Notes: generated from the sequence alone by a model not told the origin. DNA of 64,000 nucleotides from Dyadobacter psychrotolerans (GCF_004349265.1 NZ_SMFL01000005.1:310301-374300), one strand, 5' to 3'. Shown: positions 8,963 through 18,236, numbered from the stretch's first letter. Numbers and translations: made by a program.

Positions 8963-9640
8963 CTATAACAATCCCGTTAAACCTGCGAGCAGGATTATGG
9001 TCTGGCTTTTAAGTGCTTTTCTGAATTCGGTCAGCGCTTTGCTGATGTGGGCTTCAACAGCCTTTTTTGAGATTTGAAGTTTGTCTGCTATTTCCTGGTA
9101 CGATTTGCCCTCGAAACGACTCATCAGAAAAACTCTCTGGTTCTGTGGAGGAAGAGCGTTAATTATTTTTTCAATTTTCAAGTACAATTCGTCGAACTCC
9201 ATGAGCTTATCAGGCTGCGAATGTGCCGATACCAGATCGTATTCGTCAAGTTCTTCGCAGGTTTCCTTATTCATTTCCCACCTGAGGTAAGTCAGGCATT
9301 TATTTCTGACGGAGATAAACAGATAGGCCCGAAAGGATGTCGTGATATTTTCGTGGGCCGATTTTTTCCAGAATGCAAAAAATACGTCAGCCACAATATC
9401 CTCTGCAATCTCCTTGGAATAGACGTATCTGACGGCATGGCTGCAGAGCGCCGCATAGTAATGACGAAACAACAGGTCGTAGCCTTTTTTGACATCTGTT
9501 AAAAAGACATTCCTGATAAAAAATTCTTTATCATTGTTGCTGTTGACAGGTGTTCTGCCTGTGTCTTGTGAAGGCGCTTGCTTTAAACTTTCCTGTCCGA
9601 ACGCGTCGTTTGATGGATCTTCCGGTTGCTGTTGTCCCAA
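8963..9640 (-). CDS. RNA polymerase ECF-type sigma-70 factor (Bacteroidetes family)
   Basis: The product is about 225 residues. Region 2 is seen from YDLLFRHYYAALCSHAVRYV through EIAEDIVADVFFAFWK (the DIVxxVF motif) to YLFISVRNKCLTYLR. Region 4 is seen from INALPPQNQRVFLMSRFEGKSYQEIADKLQISKKAVEAHI. The start is unusual: no ATG precedes region 2, and an in-frame stop lies 18 bases before 9640. TTG at 9640 is the only plausible initiator I can find, giving a polar N-terminal extension of about 45 residues rich in Q, S, N and D. It should drive the downstream fecR-susCD locus under FecR control. A TATATTTTG sequence just upstream resembles a -7 box with one extra base, but if used it would leave almost no leader. 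Confidence 0.93.
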   Translation of the reverse strand: MGQQQPEDPSNDAFGQESLKQAPSQDTGRTPVNSNNDKEFFIRNVFLTDVKKGYDLLFRHYYAALCSHAVRYVYSKEIAEDIVADVFFAFWKKSAHENITTSFRAYLFISVRNKCLTYLRWEMNKETCEELDEYDLVSAHSQPDKLMEFDELYLKIEKIINALPPQNQRVFLMSRFEGKSYQEIADKLQISKKAVEAHISKALTEFRKALKSQTIILLAGLTGLL

Positions 9641-10205
9641 TTTGCAAAATATAAGTTAACCTCTTTGTTGAAGAGACAAAATTTTTGAAAGGTACCCTAC
9701 CTGCTAAATTTTGTTTTTGTAAAATATTTTTGAGCTTTTTTGAAATTGACCTTATCAGGAGTGTTTATCCTGATGACAAGTTATTATGAAAAAAAAAAGC
9801 GTCGCACACGCCCGTTTGTTTTGGCCGTTCTAGCAAATGAGGACTAATTCGAAATTAATAGATTTGCTTTGAAGAACTTACCGGCTGGTGAGGACGAACT
9901 TTATTTTATCTTTTTAGTCTTGATTAAGATTCAGACCTATGCAAATGGCAGACAGAAACTTGATTTCTGCTCGATGATTTTTGGCTCGGTACGTTAGAGT
10001 CGTTTTGTTTAGTGCTCAACCTGAAAATATGATTATGACAATAATAGCCAGATACTGGAAATATTACTTGATGCATTGATGGTCGGTATCATAACTTATT
10101 CAACGGTAAACAATCTCTGATAACCAACCTTTACATTTAGCTCAAAAATATTGTTTCTGAAAGCACCCGCCCTGTTGCTATCGAAAACTAACACTCACTG
10201 AGCAC
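9641..10205. other. 565-base divergent intergenic region
   Basis: This gap separates the leftward sigma/fecR/susCD locus from the rightward sensor-kinase operon and must hold both promoters. I found no convincing coding frame (an ATG at 9786 runs only 15 codons) and no perfect TAnnTTTG box. The one clear structure is a 7-bp inverted repeat at 9754-9774, listed separately. The segment nearest the kinase gene is AT-rich and has TACATTTA about 70 bases before its start, one base short of a -7 consensus. Confidence 0.6.
9754..9774. promoter_or_regulatory. Perfect 7-bp inverted repeat, possible operator
   Basis: ATCAGGA and TCCTGAT face each other across a 7-base spacer (GTGTTTA). No T-run follows on either strand, so a terminator is unlikely. 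The position between two divergent regulatory operons, about 115 bases from the sigma gene start, would suit binding of a dimeric regulator such as the NarL-type regulator encoded at 12429. This is inference only. Confidence 0.35.
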
Positions 10206-12386
10206 ATGAAACTGAAACTACTACTAGCCGCCTTGCTCCATGTACTTTACATATACGCTAACGAGGCTTTCTCACAAGCGGCTAAATCCCGGTTATCATT
10301 TAAAGCTCAAAAGTTAATCACCCTGTCGGAAGGTTTTATCAAACGAAATGAATATGACTCGGCTTCTTTCAGGCTTAAAGAGGCCCTACAACTTTCGATC
10401 AAAGCTGATTCCCACTACGATATGGCGGTTGCCTACGACAAACTTGCAGATCTGAGCCAGTCCATGGGAAAATCGAATGAGATGAACAAATTCGACTCAT
10501 TGGCATTTCCGGTAGTTAGACAATTAAAAGACAGCAGCTTACTCGTTAATATTTACAACCGAAAAGGAATCTACGCCATTGAAAGAGGTAAAAATCACGA
10601 TGCGGATATCTTTTTTAAAACGGCGCTGGCATTAGGTCTCCAGAAGCAGGCCTCCGAGAAAACAGGAGAGGTATACAGCAATCTGGGTTCGATGTATCTG
10701 GCAAAGGGTGAAAAAGACAAGGCTCTTGAAAACTTTCTGAAGGCTTTAACGCTTTTCGAAAGGAACAATGCTGAGCAAGGTATGGGTGAAACGTACAGCA
10801 ATATATCCTCACTTTTCTATCTTTTGGGAAAAGTGGACGATGCTATCCAATATCAGCAAAAAAGCATCACGATAAGAAAAAAGCTGGATGACAAAAAGGG
10901 ACTGGCCGTTACGAATATCAACATCGGTCAGCTTTACATTCTCAAGGGGTCCCTTGAACTGGCATTAAATCATCTTCAGCAGGCACTACGATATGCCGAG
11001 CAGGTAAAAAACCCAAAGCTCATAGCCTCTGCTTACTCTGCACTTTCGGTTTATTATTCAAAAACAAAAAACTATTCGGAGGCGCTCAGCTGGCAGACAA
11101 AGGGCATTGCACTTTTTGAGGAAATAAATGATAAACAAATGCTTTCCAGACTGTATGTCTCGGCTGGCAACCTGGCTTCAGTTGCTAATGACTCTCTCAA
11201 ATCGGTACTCTATTATAAAAAGGGATTGAATCTGGCCAGATCGCTGGACAACAAAGAAAATATTGCCAATGCCTATGAAAAGCTCAGCGCTTTCTACTTC
11301 GCCCGGAATCATTTTGAACAAGCCCACCTTTACTACAAACAATTTATAACCTACCGTGACAGCATCTCCGAAAAAAGCAACCTGGCAAAGATCACAGAGA
11401 TCCGGACGTTGTATGAAACTGAAAAAAAAGACGGGGAAATATCACGTCTCAATGTGCTGCAAAAATTAAAGCAACTGCAAATCGAAAAACAAAATGTCAT
11501 CATAGCCGGCAACGTATTGGAAGCAAAGCAAAAGCAAGCCGAAATAGAATTGCTGTCCACGGAGAAACAATTGAAAGACGACGCACTGGAAAAACAGAAC
11601 CTGCTTACTAAAAACAGAGAGCAGCAGCTGGCCCTTTCTGAAAAGGAGGCATTATTAATGGATACGCAACTGTTGAATCAAAAAATAGTCCGGAACCTGC
11701 TGCTTACGGGACTCGTGCTGACCCTGGTTACGGGCCTGACATGGCTAAACCGTTTCAAACTTAAAAGAAAAATTCAGCAACAGGCCGACTTGCTGGCTAT
11801 CCGGAACAGCATTAGTAAAAACCTGCATGATGAAATCGGCAGCACCCTGACAAGCATTAATATTTTAAGCAATGTCTCTCAGAAAACGCTCCTGAATAAT
11901 CCCGTTCATGCCGGAGAAATGCTCGGGAAAATTTCAACACAGAGCAAAACCGTGCAGGAAAAGATGAGCGACATTGTTTGGGCTATCCGACCTGAAAATG
12001 AAAAAATGGAAAGCCTGGTGGCAAGGATTAGAGAATATGCCTCCCAAACACTGGAAGTATTGGATATTGATATCAAAATTGCGCTCGGGGATGAACTGAT
12101 CGACCAGGAATTGCCTATTCAGGCGAGAAAGGAACTGCTTTTGATTTGCAAGGAGGCCATCAGTAATATTGCCCGACATGCTGGTGCTTCTACCGTCACG
12201 ATGGAATTTGTGCGACATAACGAAGCGCTTCAACTGGAAATAAAAGATAATGGAAAATGGAAGGGTGGCGGAACCGGCACCGGAACCAAAAGTATGAGAG
12301 ACAGAGCACAGCAGCTTGGAGGGGATCTCTCAGTCGTACCCGGTGATTCAGGAACGCTCGTTCACCTATTGATTCCCCTAACCTGA
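10206..12386 (+). CDS. TPR-containing sensor histidine kinase (NarL-type partner)
   Basis: The 726-residue protein has an N-terminal signal sequence (to about residue 25, AFSQA) and a periplasmic array of tetratricopeptide repeats (about 45-400; GEVYSNLGSMYLAKGEKDKALENF is one clear unit). A coiled coil rich in K, E, Q and L (about 400-490) and one membrane helix near 497-517 follow. The cytoplasmic kinase core has a dimerisation/phosphoacceptor helix NLHDEIGSTLTSI with His541, then an HATPase domain with KEAISNIARHA (N box) and DNGKWKGGG (G box). The sequence around His541 matches the HisKA_3 class that pairs with LuxR-type regulators, and such a regulator starts 42 bases downstream. The ligand sensed by the TPRs is unknown; position beside the sigma/fecR/susCD locus suggests a nutritional signal. 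Confidence 0.92.
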   Translation: MKLKLLLAALLHVLYIYANEAFSQAAKSRLSFKAQKLITLSEGFIKRNEYDSASFRLKEALQLSIKADSHYDMAVAYDKLADLSQSMGKSNEMNKFDSLAFPVVRQLKDSSLLVNIYNRKGIYAIERGKNHDADIFFKTALALGLQKQASEKTGEVYSNLGSMYLAKGEKDKALENFLKALTLFERNNAEQGMGETYSNISSLFYLLGKVDDAIQYQQKSITIRKKLDDKKGLAVTNINIGQLYILKGSLELALNHLQQALRYAEQVKNPKLIASAYSALSVYYSKTKNYSEALSWQTKGIALFEEINDKQMLSRLYVSAGNLASVANDSLKSVLYYKKGLNLARSLDNKENIANAYEKLSAFYFARNHFEQAHLYYKQFITYRDSISEKSNLAKITEIRTLYETEKKDGEISRLNVLQKLKQLQIEKQNVIIAGNVLEAKQKQAEIELLSTEKQLKDDALEKQNLLTKNREQQLALSEKEALLMDTQLLNQKIVRNLLLTGLVLTLVTGLTWLNRFKLKRKIQQQADLLAIRNSISKNLHDEIGSTLTSINILSNVSQKTLLNNPVHAGEMLGKISTQSKTVQEKMSDIVWAIRPENEKMESLVARIREYASQTLEVLDIDIKIALGDELIDQELPIQARKELLLICKEAISNIARHAGASTVTMEFVRHNEALQLEIKDNGKWKGGGTGTGTKSMRDRAQQLGGDLSVVPGDSGTLVHLLIPLT

Positions 12387-12428
12387 ATATGGTATATCTT
12401 TCCAAAATAAATGGCACTACATTTGACC

Positions 12429-13058
12429 ATGGCTGCAAAGGTACTTATATACGAAGACAACGAAAGTCTGCGTGAAAGCGTGGTAACGCTTCTGGAATGG
12501 GAAGGCTCCCTTGAGGTGGTTGGCGCCATGTCGGACGCGAGCTTTGTAAAAAAGGATATGCTTCGGTACAAGCCGGATGTGATCATAATGGACATAGAAA
12601 TGCCTCATAGCAATGGGGTTGAAGCAACGAAAGCACTTCGGTTAGTAGACAAGGATGTTCCGGTTTTGATATTTACGGTTTTCGAGGACGACGAAAATGT
12701 TTTCAATGCCATTTGCGCTGGGGCAAGTGGTTATATACTCAAAAAAAACCTTGATTCCCTGCAATCTTCAATCAGAGATGTCATGGACGGAGGCGCACCG
12801 ATGTCCGGTTCGATAGCCCGGAAGGTCCTCGGGTTTATTCCCAAATATGAAACCAAAAAAGACCCTGCCCTTGAATTGCTAAGTAAAAGAGAAAATGAAA
12901 TTCTGGAATTACTGGTAAAAGGATACAGTTACAAAATGCTTGCTTCCGAATTGGGCATTTCCATCGAAACCGTCCGTGTCCACATTAAGAGTATTTACAG
13001 AAAGCTACATGTAAATAGTGCCACTGAAGCCCTGTACAAGGTTTCACTTGGTAAGTGA
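12429..13058 (+). CDS. NarL/FixJ-type response regulator with LuxR DNA-binding domain
   Basis: The product has 209 residues from the ATG at 12429. An in-frame ATG at 12411 would add six residues, but MAAKVLIYEDN is the typical receiver beginning. The receiver domain has acidic residues at YEDNE, the phosphoacceptor Asp55 in IIMDIEMP, the Thr/Ser switch in LIFTVFED and the lysine in YILKKNL. The C-terminal LuxR helix-turn-helix (about 150-205) contains LSKRENEILELLVKGYSYKMLA and SIETVRVHIKSIYRKL. It is the evident partner of the upstream kinase. Targets are not known; the neighbouring divergent uptake locus is the simplest candidate. Confidence 0.94.
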   Translation: MAAKVLIYEDNESLRESVVTLLEWEGSLEVVGAMSDASFVKKDMLRYKPDVIIMDIEMPHSNGVEATKALRLVDKDVPVLIFTVFEDDENVFNAICAGASGYILKKNLDSLQSSIRDVMDGGAPMSGSIARKVLGFIPKYETKKDPALELLSKRENEILELLVKGYSYKMLASELGISIETVRVHIKSIYRKLHVNSATEALYKVSLGK

Positions 13059-13419
13059 ACTAATCACGTCCCGGCGGATCTCAAATTCCTTTAATCCCTT
13101 TTCAACCAACAGGCCCATTCGACCTGGCAATTCACATTGCAATTTTACAATCAGCGTGGCTCTGATAACTGTTTTGACCCCGGCTTTAAGCTTTCTGCAC
13201 TAAGGTAAAAACTCCCTATACGGGTATTAAAAGTGGAATAACATTGCTTCACCACGTAGTTTCCCGTAACCCATATATGTTATTGCAGTGCGTGGGCTTT
13301 TACCTCAAATTTGCATATCAGGAAATTCGAAATCAGACCTTTCCATAACCCGGCAAGAAACCCGGTACCGCATTTCTTGATGATCACACACTCGGAAAAG
13401 ATACATCATAAGGCAAACA
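13059..13419 (+). other. 361-base intergenic region without recognisable gene
   Basis: No open frame with codon use like its neighbours, no RNA gene and no strong hairpin were found here. It probably contains the 3' end of the regulator transcript and the promoter of the large repeat protein gene. Because the true start of that gene may be 13468 or 13501, the leader could be longer than shown. Confidence 0.5.
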
Positions 13420-16400
13420 ATGAAGCATGTCAATTCAAATCTACTTTCTCTCTTAATCAAACAAACTATGGATTCTGTTCCTCTCTCGACTTCTTCGCCC
13501 ATGGGAGCGAAACCTCGCCACCAATTGATCCAAATCAAAAGAATTATAAAAGGGCTGGTATTCTTTTGTGCTTGGCTACTGGTGGTTGTAGCAAATGCCC
13601 AGATAAAAAAAATTGCGGGTCCGGCGGGTAGTGAATCGTTTGGATTAGCAGTCACTGTGCTAACCAATGGGAACTACGTGGTGACGGACCCTCTGCATGA
13701 CATACCCGGAATCACTAATGTGGGAGCGGTTCATCTCTATAACGGCATCACACATGCGCTGATTAGCACCATTACCGGTTCCGGCCCGAGCGATCAGGCA
13801 GGCAGCGGAGGGATAACTGCCCTCACCAATGGTAATTTTGTGATCAGCAGCCCTCAGTGGCGAAATGGTGGTTCTACGCAGGCAGGTGCTGCCACCTGGG
13901 GCAATGGAGTCACCGGTATATCGGGTGTAATAAGCATTGCGAATTCACTGGTAGGGAGCACTCCGAATGATAATGTGAGCTCGTTAGGTATCAGGGCGCT
14001 GCCCAATGGCCATTATGTGGTCGTGAGCCCGCATTGGGAGCATAACGTCTTGTTGATGAATGACGCAGGCGCGGTAACATGGGGAAACGGGACTACCGGA
14101 ACAGCAGGACTTGTGTCTGAAAGTAATTCAATCGTTGGCAGCCGCTGGGACGATGCCGTAGGTAGCGAAGGAATAACGATCCTAACCAATAATAACTACG
14201 TTGTTACCAGTACAAAATGGGGTGGCAGCACCCCCCTTACTTCTCTGGGTGCTGTTACCTGGTGTAATGGGTCGGGGGGCTCTGCAGGGCGGGTGAGTCT
14301 TACCAATTCCCTGTTGGGAAGTTTGGATGGCGATAACATTGGTTCGTCCGGGGTGAAGGCTTTGCCCAACGGGAATTATGTGGTTTGCAGCCCTTCAAGC
14401 CGGCAGGGTGGGGTTGCCGAAGCGGGAGCAGTAACATGGGGGAACGGAGCCACGGGTACATCCGGCCTCGTCGATGAATCCAACTCCCTGGTTGGAAGTC
14501 ACGCACAGGATCAGGTTGGATACACTGTGACTGGCGGGGTTGTCGTGCTCACCAATGGTAACTATATTGTCGATTCCGAAAATTGGGACAATGGCTCCAT
14601 TGTCAATGCCGGCGCTGTAACCTGGTGTAATGGTGTTACGGGCCGGACAGGAGTTGTAACGGAAATGAACTCCCTGGTAGGAAGCACCGACGAAGATAAG
14701 GTAGGAGGAGGCTCTGGTGAAGGGAAGGTTGTAGCCCTAACCAATGGCAATTATGTCGTTTCGGCACCATTCTGGGATAATGGGGCCGCTATGAATACCG
14801 GGGCAGTTATCTGGTGTGACGGGAATATCGGCTCCAGCGGAACTGTAAATCCCGCAACAGCCATAATCGGTGCTCAGGCCAATGATCAAATAGCACGCGG
14901 CGGCGTCACCCCTCTTTCAAATGGCCATTATGTCATTTCAAGCCCATTCTGGGACAATGCAGCCGTTCCGGACGTGGGTGCAACCACCTGGGCGAATGGA
15001 ACCATGACAACCGCAGGCACTGTCAGCATCAGTAATTCGATTATTGGAAGTTCTACCAATGACTTTCTAACGCAACGGATAGCGGTCCTTACGAACGGTC
15101 ATTACGTCATATCAAACCGGTACTGGAACAATGGAGCAATCATAGATGCTGGTGCAGCCACCTGGCGAAATGGCAACGTTGCTACCAACGGAGTAATATC
15201 TGCTGATAATTCCCTGACCGGAAGTACATCAAGCGACAACGTGGGCCAGGATATCGTACCACTGCGCAATGGGAACTACGTGGTAGGCAGCCGCAACTGG
15301 AATAAAGGCGCTATATCTGATGCTGGTGCAGTTACATGGGGTGATGGCGCGACGGGCATTACAGGTCTGGTTAGTGAAGCCAATTCACTGGTAGGTAGTA
15401 GTACAAGTGATCAAATAGGAGTCCAGGCAACTGCTGGTCTTGACGTGGGTATACACGCCCTCGCCAATGGAAACTACTTAGTGGAAAGTCACCTTTGGAA
15501 TAACGGCGGTGTGGTTGATGCCGGTGCTGTAACATTGGCCGACGGAACAAAAGCAGATACCGGAATCATTGATGCCAGCAATTCCCTGGTTGGCAGCACC
15601 GCAAACGACAATTTAGGATATTATTTTACCAGTCCGCTCACGGATGGAAATTATCTGGTCCGGGGTGTAAACTGGGATAACGGTCTTAATGTAAATGTCG
15701 GCTCGATGACCTTGGGAAATGGATCCTATGCGGTAACCGGTGTCGTCAATCCGTGCAACAGCGTCATAGGATCGGACGCCAATGAAGGCCCTAGCTTAAA
15801 ACCTGTGTACAATTATCCAAAAGCTTATCTCATTGTAGGGACCCCTCAGGAGAACGCCATCAATATTTTCAAGCCTACCGGACAAGAACTGATCATGACT
15901 GCATCAGACGTTAACGTCAACATTACCGGTGTCAACCAGGTCCCGATTCTTGCCACGGGTGGCTGTTACATTCTGGCTAGTATCACGCCTAACGGGAGCG
16001 ATCCGGTTAGCGGTAAGGTGCACACCCAGGTGTGGATCGAAGGTACCGTGCCTTCCACCCCCACCTATCCTTTTGTTGCCCGACACTACCAGATCACGCC
16101 CGAAAAAAGCATTTCCACGGCACGGGTAACATTGTATTTTACAAACAAAGACTTTCTTGAATTCAATAGTCATCCGGGCAGCATGTTAAACCTTCCGGCA
16201 AACGGAGGGGACGCGGTTGGTATTTCAAACCTTCGGGTCGAAAAATTCGCCGGAAAAAGTGACGACGGGACGGGCCTTCCAGCGACTTATCATGAAGGGT
16301 CCATGACCATCAATCCTGATGACAGTGACATTGTCTGGGACAATTACTCAAACCGGTGGGAGGTGAGTTTCGATGTTTCCAAAGGCTTTAGCGGATTCAT

Positions 16401-16971
16401 TGTACATACCAACAGTGAGGCGCTTCCCGTTCGCCTGGTGTCCTTAACAGGAGAAGCACGGGAGCAAAATGCATTCCTGCAATGGAAAATAGCAGACCCA
16501 AAGAACTTCTATCGCTTTGAAGTGGAAAGAAGCACCGATGCCAAAAAATTTCAGCGCTTAAACAAAATAGCCTTTTCACCCGGTACTGATCAATATGATT
16601 TTGTTGATAAGGGCGCGGCCGATTTCACCAACGCTCAAAGTCAGCTCTATTATAGACTAAAAATGCTTGATCTTGATGGGAGTTACGCATATAGTCGAAT
16701 CATTACCCTGAAATTTAATAACCTGTATACGACGTACGTCTATCCTAATCCGTTCAGTAACGAATTTTCAATCATTGCACCAAATAAAAATATCGCGGAT
16801 GTAGAAATACAGTTTATCGATTCAAAGGGAAGATTGGTCATGACCAAGAAGGGCGCCACTGCTGATAGCAAAATCCACGTGACGAATTTGAAAATGCCAC
16901 CTGGTGCCTATACCATCAGTGTCAAAACGAAAGCAGGAATTGTCATCCTAAAAGGGGTTAAGCAGGACTAA
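13420..16971 (+). CDS. Large secreted protein with 12 tandem beta-repeats (DUF5650-like) and T9SS type A sorting domain
   Basis: The open frame encodes 1183 residues. The first ATG (13420) leaves about 30 polar residues before the hydrophobic export segment GLVFFCAWLLVVVANAQ; starts at 13468 or 13501 would give a more normal signal peptide. Twelve repeats of about 58-65 residues follow, with the pattern LTNGNYVVxSPxWDNG, then AGAVTWGNG, then NSLVGSxxxDxVG. I believe this matches the DUF5650 repeat and probably builds a beta-propeller-like fold. The C-terminal 180 residues hold a beta-sandwich stretch (LPVRLVSLTGEA, FEVERSTDAKKF) and a type IX secretion sorting domain (YVYPNPFSNEF ... PPGAYTISVKTK), so the protein is exported and attached to the cell surface or released. 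Two small lipoprotein genes follow on the same strand. No enzymatic motif was seen; adhesion or surface display is inferred. Confidence 0.85.
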   Translation: MKHVNSNLLSLLIKQTMDSVPLSTSSPMGAKPRHQLIQIKRIIKGLVFFCAWLLVVVANAQIKKIAGPAGSESFGLAVTVLTNGNYVVTDPLHDIPGITNVGAVHLYNGITHALISTITGSGPSDQAGSGGITALTNGNFVISSPQWRNGGSTQAGAATWGNGVTGISGVISIANSLVGSTPNDNVSSLGIRALPNGHYVVVSPHWEHNVLLMNDAGAVTWGNGTTGTAGLVSESNSIVGSRWDDAVGSEGITILTNNNYVVTSTKWGGSTPLTSLGAVTWCNGSGGSAGRVSLTNSLLGSLDGDNIGSSGVKALPNGNYVVCSPSSRQGGVAEAGAVTWGNGATGTSGLVDESNSLVGSHAQDQVGYTVTGGVVVLTNGNYIVDSENWDNGSIVNAGAVTWCNGVTGRTGVVTEMNSLVGSTDEDKVGGGSGEGKVVALTNGNYVVSAPFWDNGAAMNTGAVIWCDGNIGSSGTVNPATAIIGAQANDQIARGGVTPLSNGHYVISSPFWDNAAVPDVGATTWANGTMTTAGTVSISNSIIGSSTNDFLTQRIAVLTNGHYVISNRYWNNGAIIDAGAATWRNGNVATNGVISADNSLTGSTSSDNVGQDIVPLRNGNYVVGSRNWNKGAISDAGAVTWGDGATGITGLVSEANSLVGSSTSDQIGVQATAGLDVGIHALANGNYLVESHLWNNGGVVDAGAVTLADGTKADTGIIDASNSLVGSTANDNLGYYFTSPLTDGNYLVRGVNWDNGLNVNVGSMTLGNGSYAVTGVVNPCNSVIGSDANEGPSLKPVYNYPKAYLIVGTPQENAINIFKPTGQELIMTASDVNVNITGVNQVPILATGGCYILASITPNGSDPVSGKVHTQVWIEGTVPSTPTYPFVARHYQITPEKSISTARVTLYFTNKDFLEFNSHPGSMLNLPANGGDAVGISNLRVEKFAGKSDDGTGLPATYHEGSMTINPDDSDIVWDNYSNRWEVSFDVSKGFSGFIVHTNSEALPVRLVSLTGEAREQNAFLQWKIADPKNFYRFEVERSTDAKKFQRLNKIAFSPGTDQYDFVDKGAADFTNAQSQLYYRLKMLDLDGSYAYSRIITLKFNNLYTTYVYPNPFSNEFSIIAPNKNIADVEIQFIDSKGRLVMTKKGATADSKIHVTNLKMPPGAYTISVKTKAGIVILKGVKQD
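13636..15790 (+). repeat. Twelve tandem coding repeats of about 180-195 bp
   Basis: Within the large secreted protein, the segment LTNGNYVV recurs about every 60 residues twelve times. Each unit also carries a central AGAVTWGNG-type strand and a closing NSLVGSxxxD. Units 2-10 are the most regular; units 1, 11 and 12 are more diverged, and units 5, 6 and 10 carry short insertions before the next repeat. DNA identity between units is modest, so they are old duplications and not recent slippage. Confidence 0.85.
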
Positions 16972-17031
16972 AACACAAGCATGAGGGAATTGCCAACTGA
17001 CATCCGATAGTATTTTTTAATAGAAACAATA

Positions 17032-17718
17032 ATGAAACATTTGATCCCCATGAGAATCCTTTCGCTTAAACTTATTGTGTTATGTATGCCGCTTTTCATA
17101 GCGGCAAGATGCAGCAACAACGACTCAAATCCGCCAATTCCGCAGGAGAATACAAATGAGTATGGGCTGGATGCTACTTTCGATGTAGGTGAAAACTACT
17201 CATTCAAACAATTTATAACGATGGAGTCCAGCATGGGGCTACAAACGGCATCATGCAATTTTCAGGGGAACCAGATGACTGTCGGCTTCGGCGCACTGAA
17301 TTACCTTGATCCAACCAAATCCAATGGGTTCAGTTGTGGGTTTTCCATTGATAATGTGACACATACCGGTGTGTATACGTTTCGTAAGGAAGATGCGGCG
17401 GCGAAAAATACGTCGACGCTTATTAAAAGAGTCAGATCGGGCCTGGTGGCCTCCTCTCCGTCTCCGTTGAAGATATATGACAATACCAAAAATAAGTGGA
17501 GGCTCGCACCCGACGAATATGGCGTCTGTCGGGAACAGGACCTGGAGGTAGGTTTCCAATCGATTGACATCACCAGGTACAGCAGTGAAAATGGGGGCAT
17601 CATAGAAGGCAGCTTTTACTTAAACGTGTATCATAAACCTGTCGACAAATGCGCCCAATACGAACATCAGTTGATCACCGGGAATTTTAAATTAAAACGA
17701 ATAAACATACCAGAATAA
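17032..17718 (+). CDS. Predicted lipoprotein of unknown function
   Basis: The protein has 228 residues, or 222 if the ATG at 17050 is used. The N-terminus carries a hydrophobic export segment ending in FIAARC, which could be a lipobox although Arg at -1 is atypical; Ser and Asn follow the Cys. The rest looks like a beta-rich extracellular domain with four cysteines that could form disulfides. I do not recognise a family. The C-terminal pattern (IIEGSFYLNV then LITGNFKLKR) resembles the end of the next lipoprotein (IVGEFSGTL then ITKGKFQT), so the two may be distant relatives. It lies 60 bases after the repeat protein and 14 bases before the next lipoprotein, suggesting one operon. Confidence 0.75.
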   Translation: MKHLIPMRILSLKLIVLCMPLFIAARCSNNDSNPPIPQENTNEYGLDATFDVGENYSFKQFITMESSMGLQTASCNFQGNQMTVGFGALNYLDPTKSNGFSCGFSIDNVTHTGVYTFRKEDAAAKNTSTLIKRVRSGLVASSPSPLKIYDNTKNKWRLAPDEYGVCREQDLEVGFQSIDITRYSSENGGIIEGSFYLNVYHKPVDKCAQYEHQLITGNFKLKRINIPE

Positions 17719-17732
17719 CCAAACAAACAACC

Positions 17733-18236
17733 ATGAAAATATCGAAATTTATCACAACCGCTCTGATACTTCTTGTCCTTATATCCTGTAAAAAAACAGG
17801 CAATGAAATCGATCCTATGGATAATGACCAGGATGGAACTATGTCCATGGAAATAGACGGAACGCAATGGAACGGGAATTGCGGAGCAGTAGATGTAAAG
17901 AATGGAGCCGGAATAAACGTATCTATTCTAAGTGACAACAAGCCCAAAGACGACCTAATATCAATTACGCTCGTTGGTTACACCGGTGTAAACGACTACG
18001 CTGCAAGCTTCAGGACTGAAAGCAGTTTGACGCTGATCTACAATGGATCAACCTACAAGTATGACAAAAAGTCAACAGACCCACTTGTTGTAAAAATTAC
18101 TGAAAGTTCTTTGCCTACCACTCCCCTGGGACCCGGAAAGATCGTGGGTGAGTTCAGCGGCACTTTGAAAAATATTGTGGGAGGAAAATCATTGGTGATT
18201 ACCAAAGGTAAATTCCAAACGACCGATATTTTGTAA
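17733..18236 (+). CDS. Small lipoprotein, DUF6252-like
   Basis: The 167-residue protein begins with a clear lipoprotein signal (lipobox LISC, Cys near residue 19, followed by KKTGNE). The mature part starts with the pattern MSMEIDGTQWNG and ends GEFSGTLKN ... LVITKGKF, a layout I associate with DUF6252-type small Bacteroidota lipoproteins. The family name is a recollection and less certain than the lipoprotein call. The gene is the last of the rightward group beginning at 13420 and is followed by a strong bidirectional terminator at 18421. Function is unknown; being co-encoded with a T9SS-exported repeat protein suggests an envelope-surface partner. Confidence 0.75.
   Translation: MKISKFITTALILLVLISCKKTGNEIDPMDNDQDGTMSMEIDGTQWNGNCGAVDVKNGAGINVSILSDNKPKDDLISITLVGYTGVNDYAASFRTESSLTLIYNGSTYKYDKKSTDPLVVKITESSLPTTPLGPGKIVGEFSGTLKNIVGGKSLVITKGKFQTTDIL

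Noticed and set aside
9786-9833. Tiny ORF beginning ATG AAA AAA
   Set aside because: It is only 15 codons starting in an A-run, with no supporting context.
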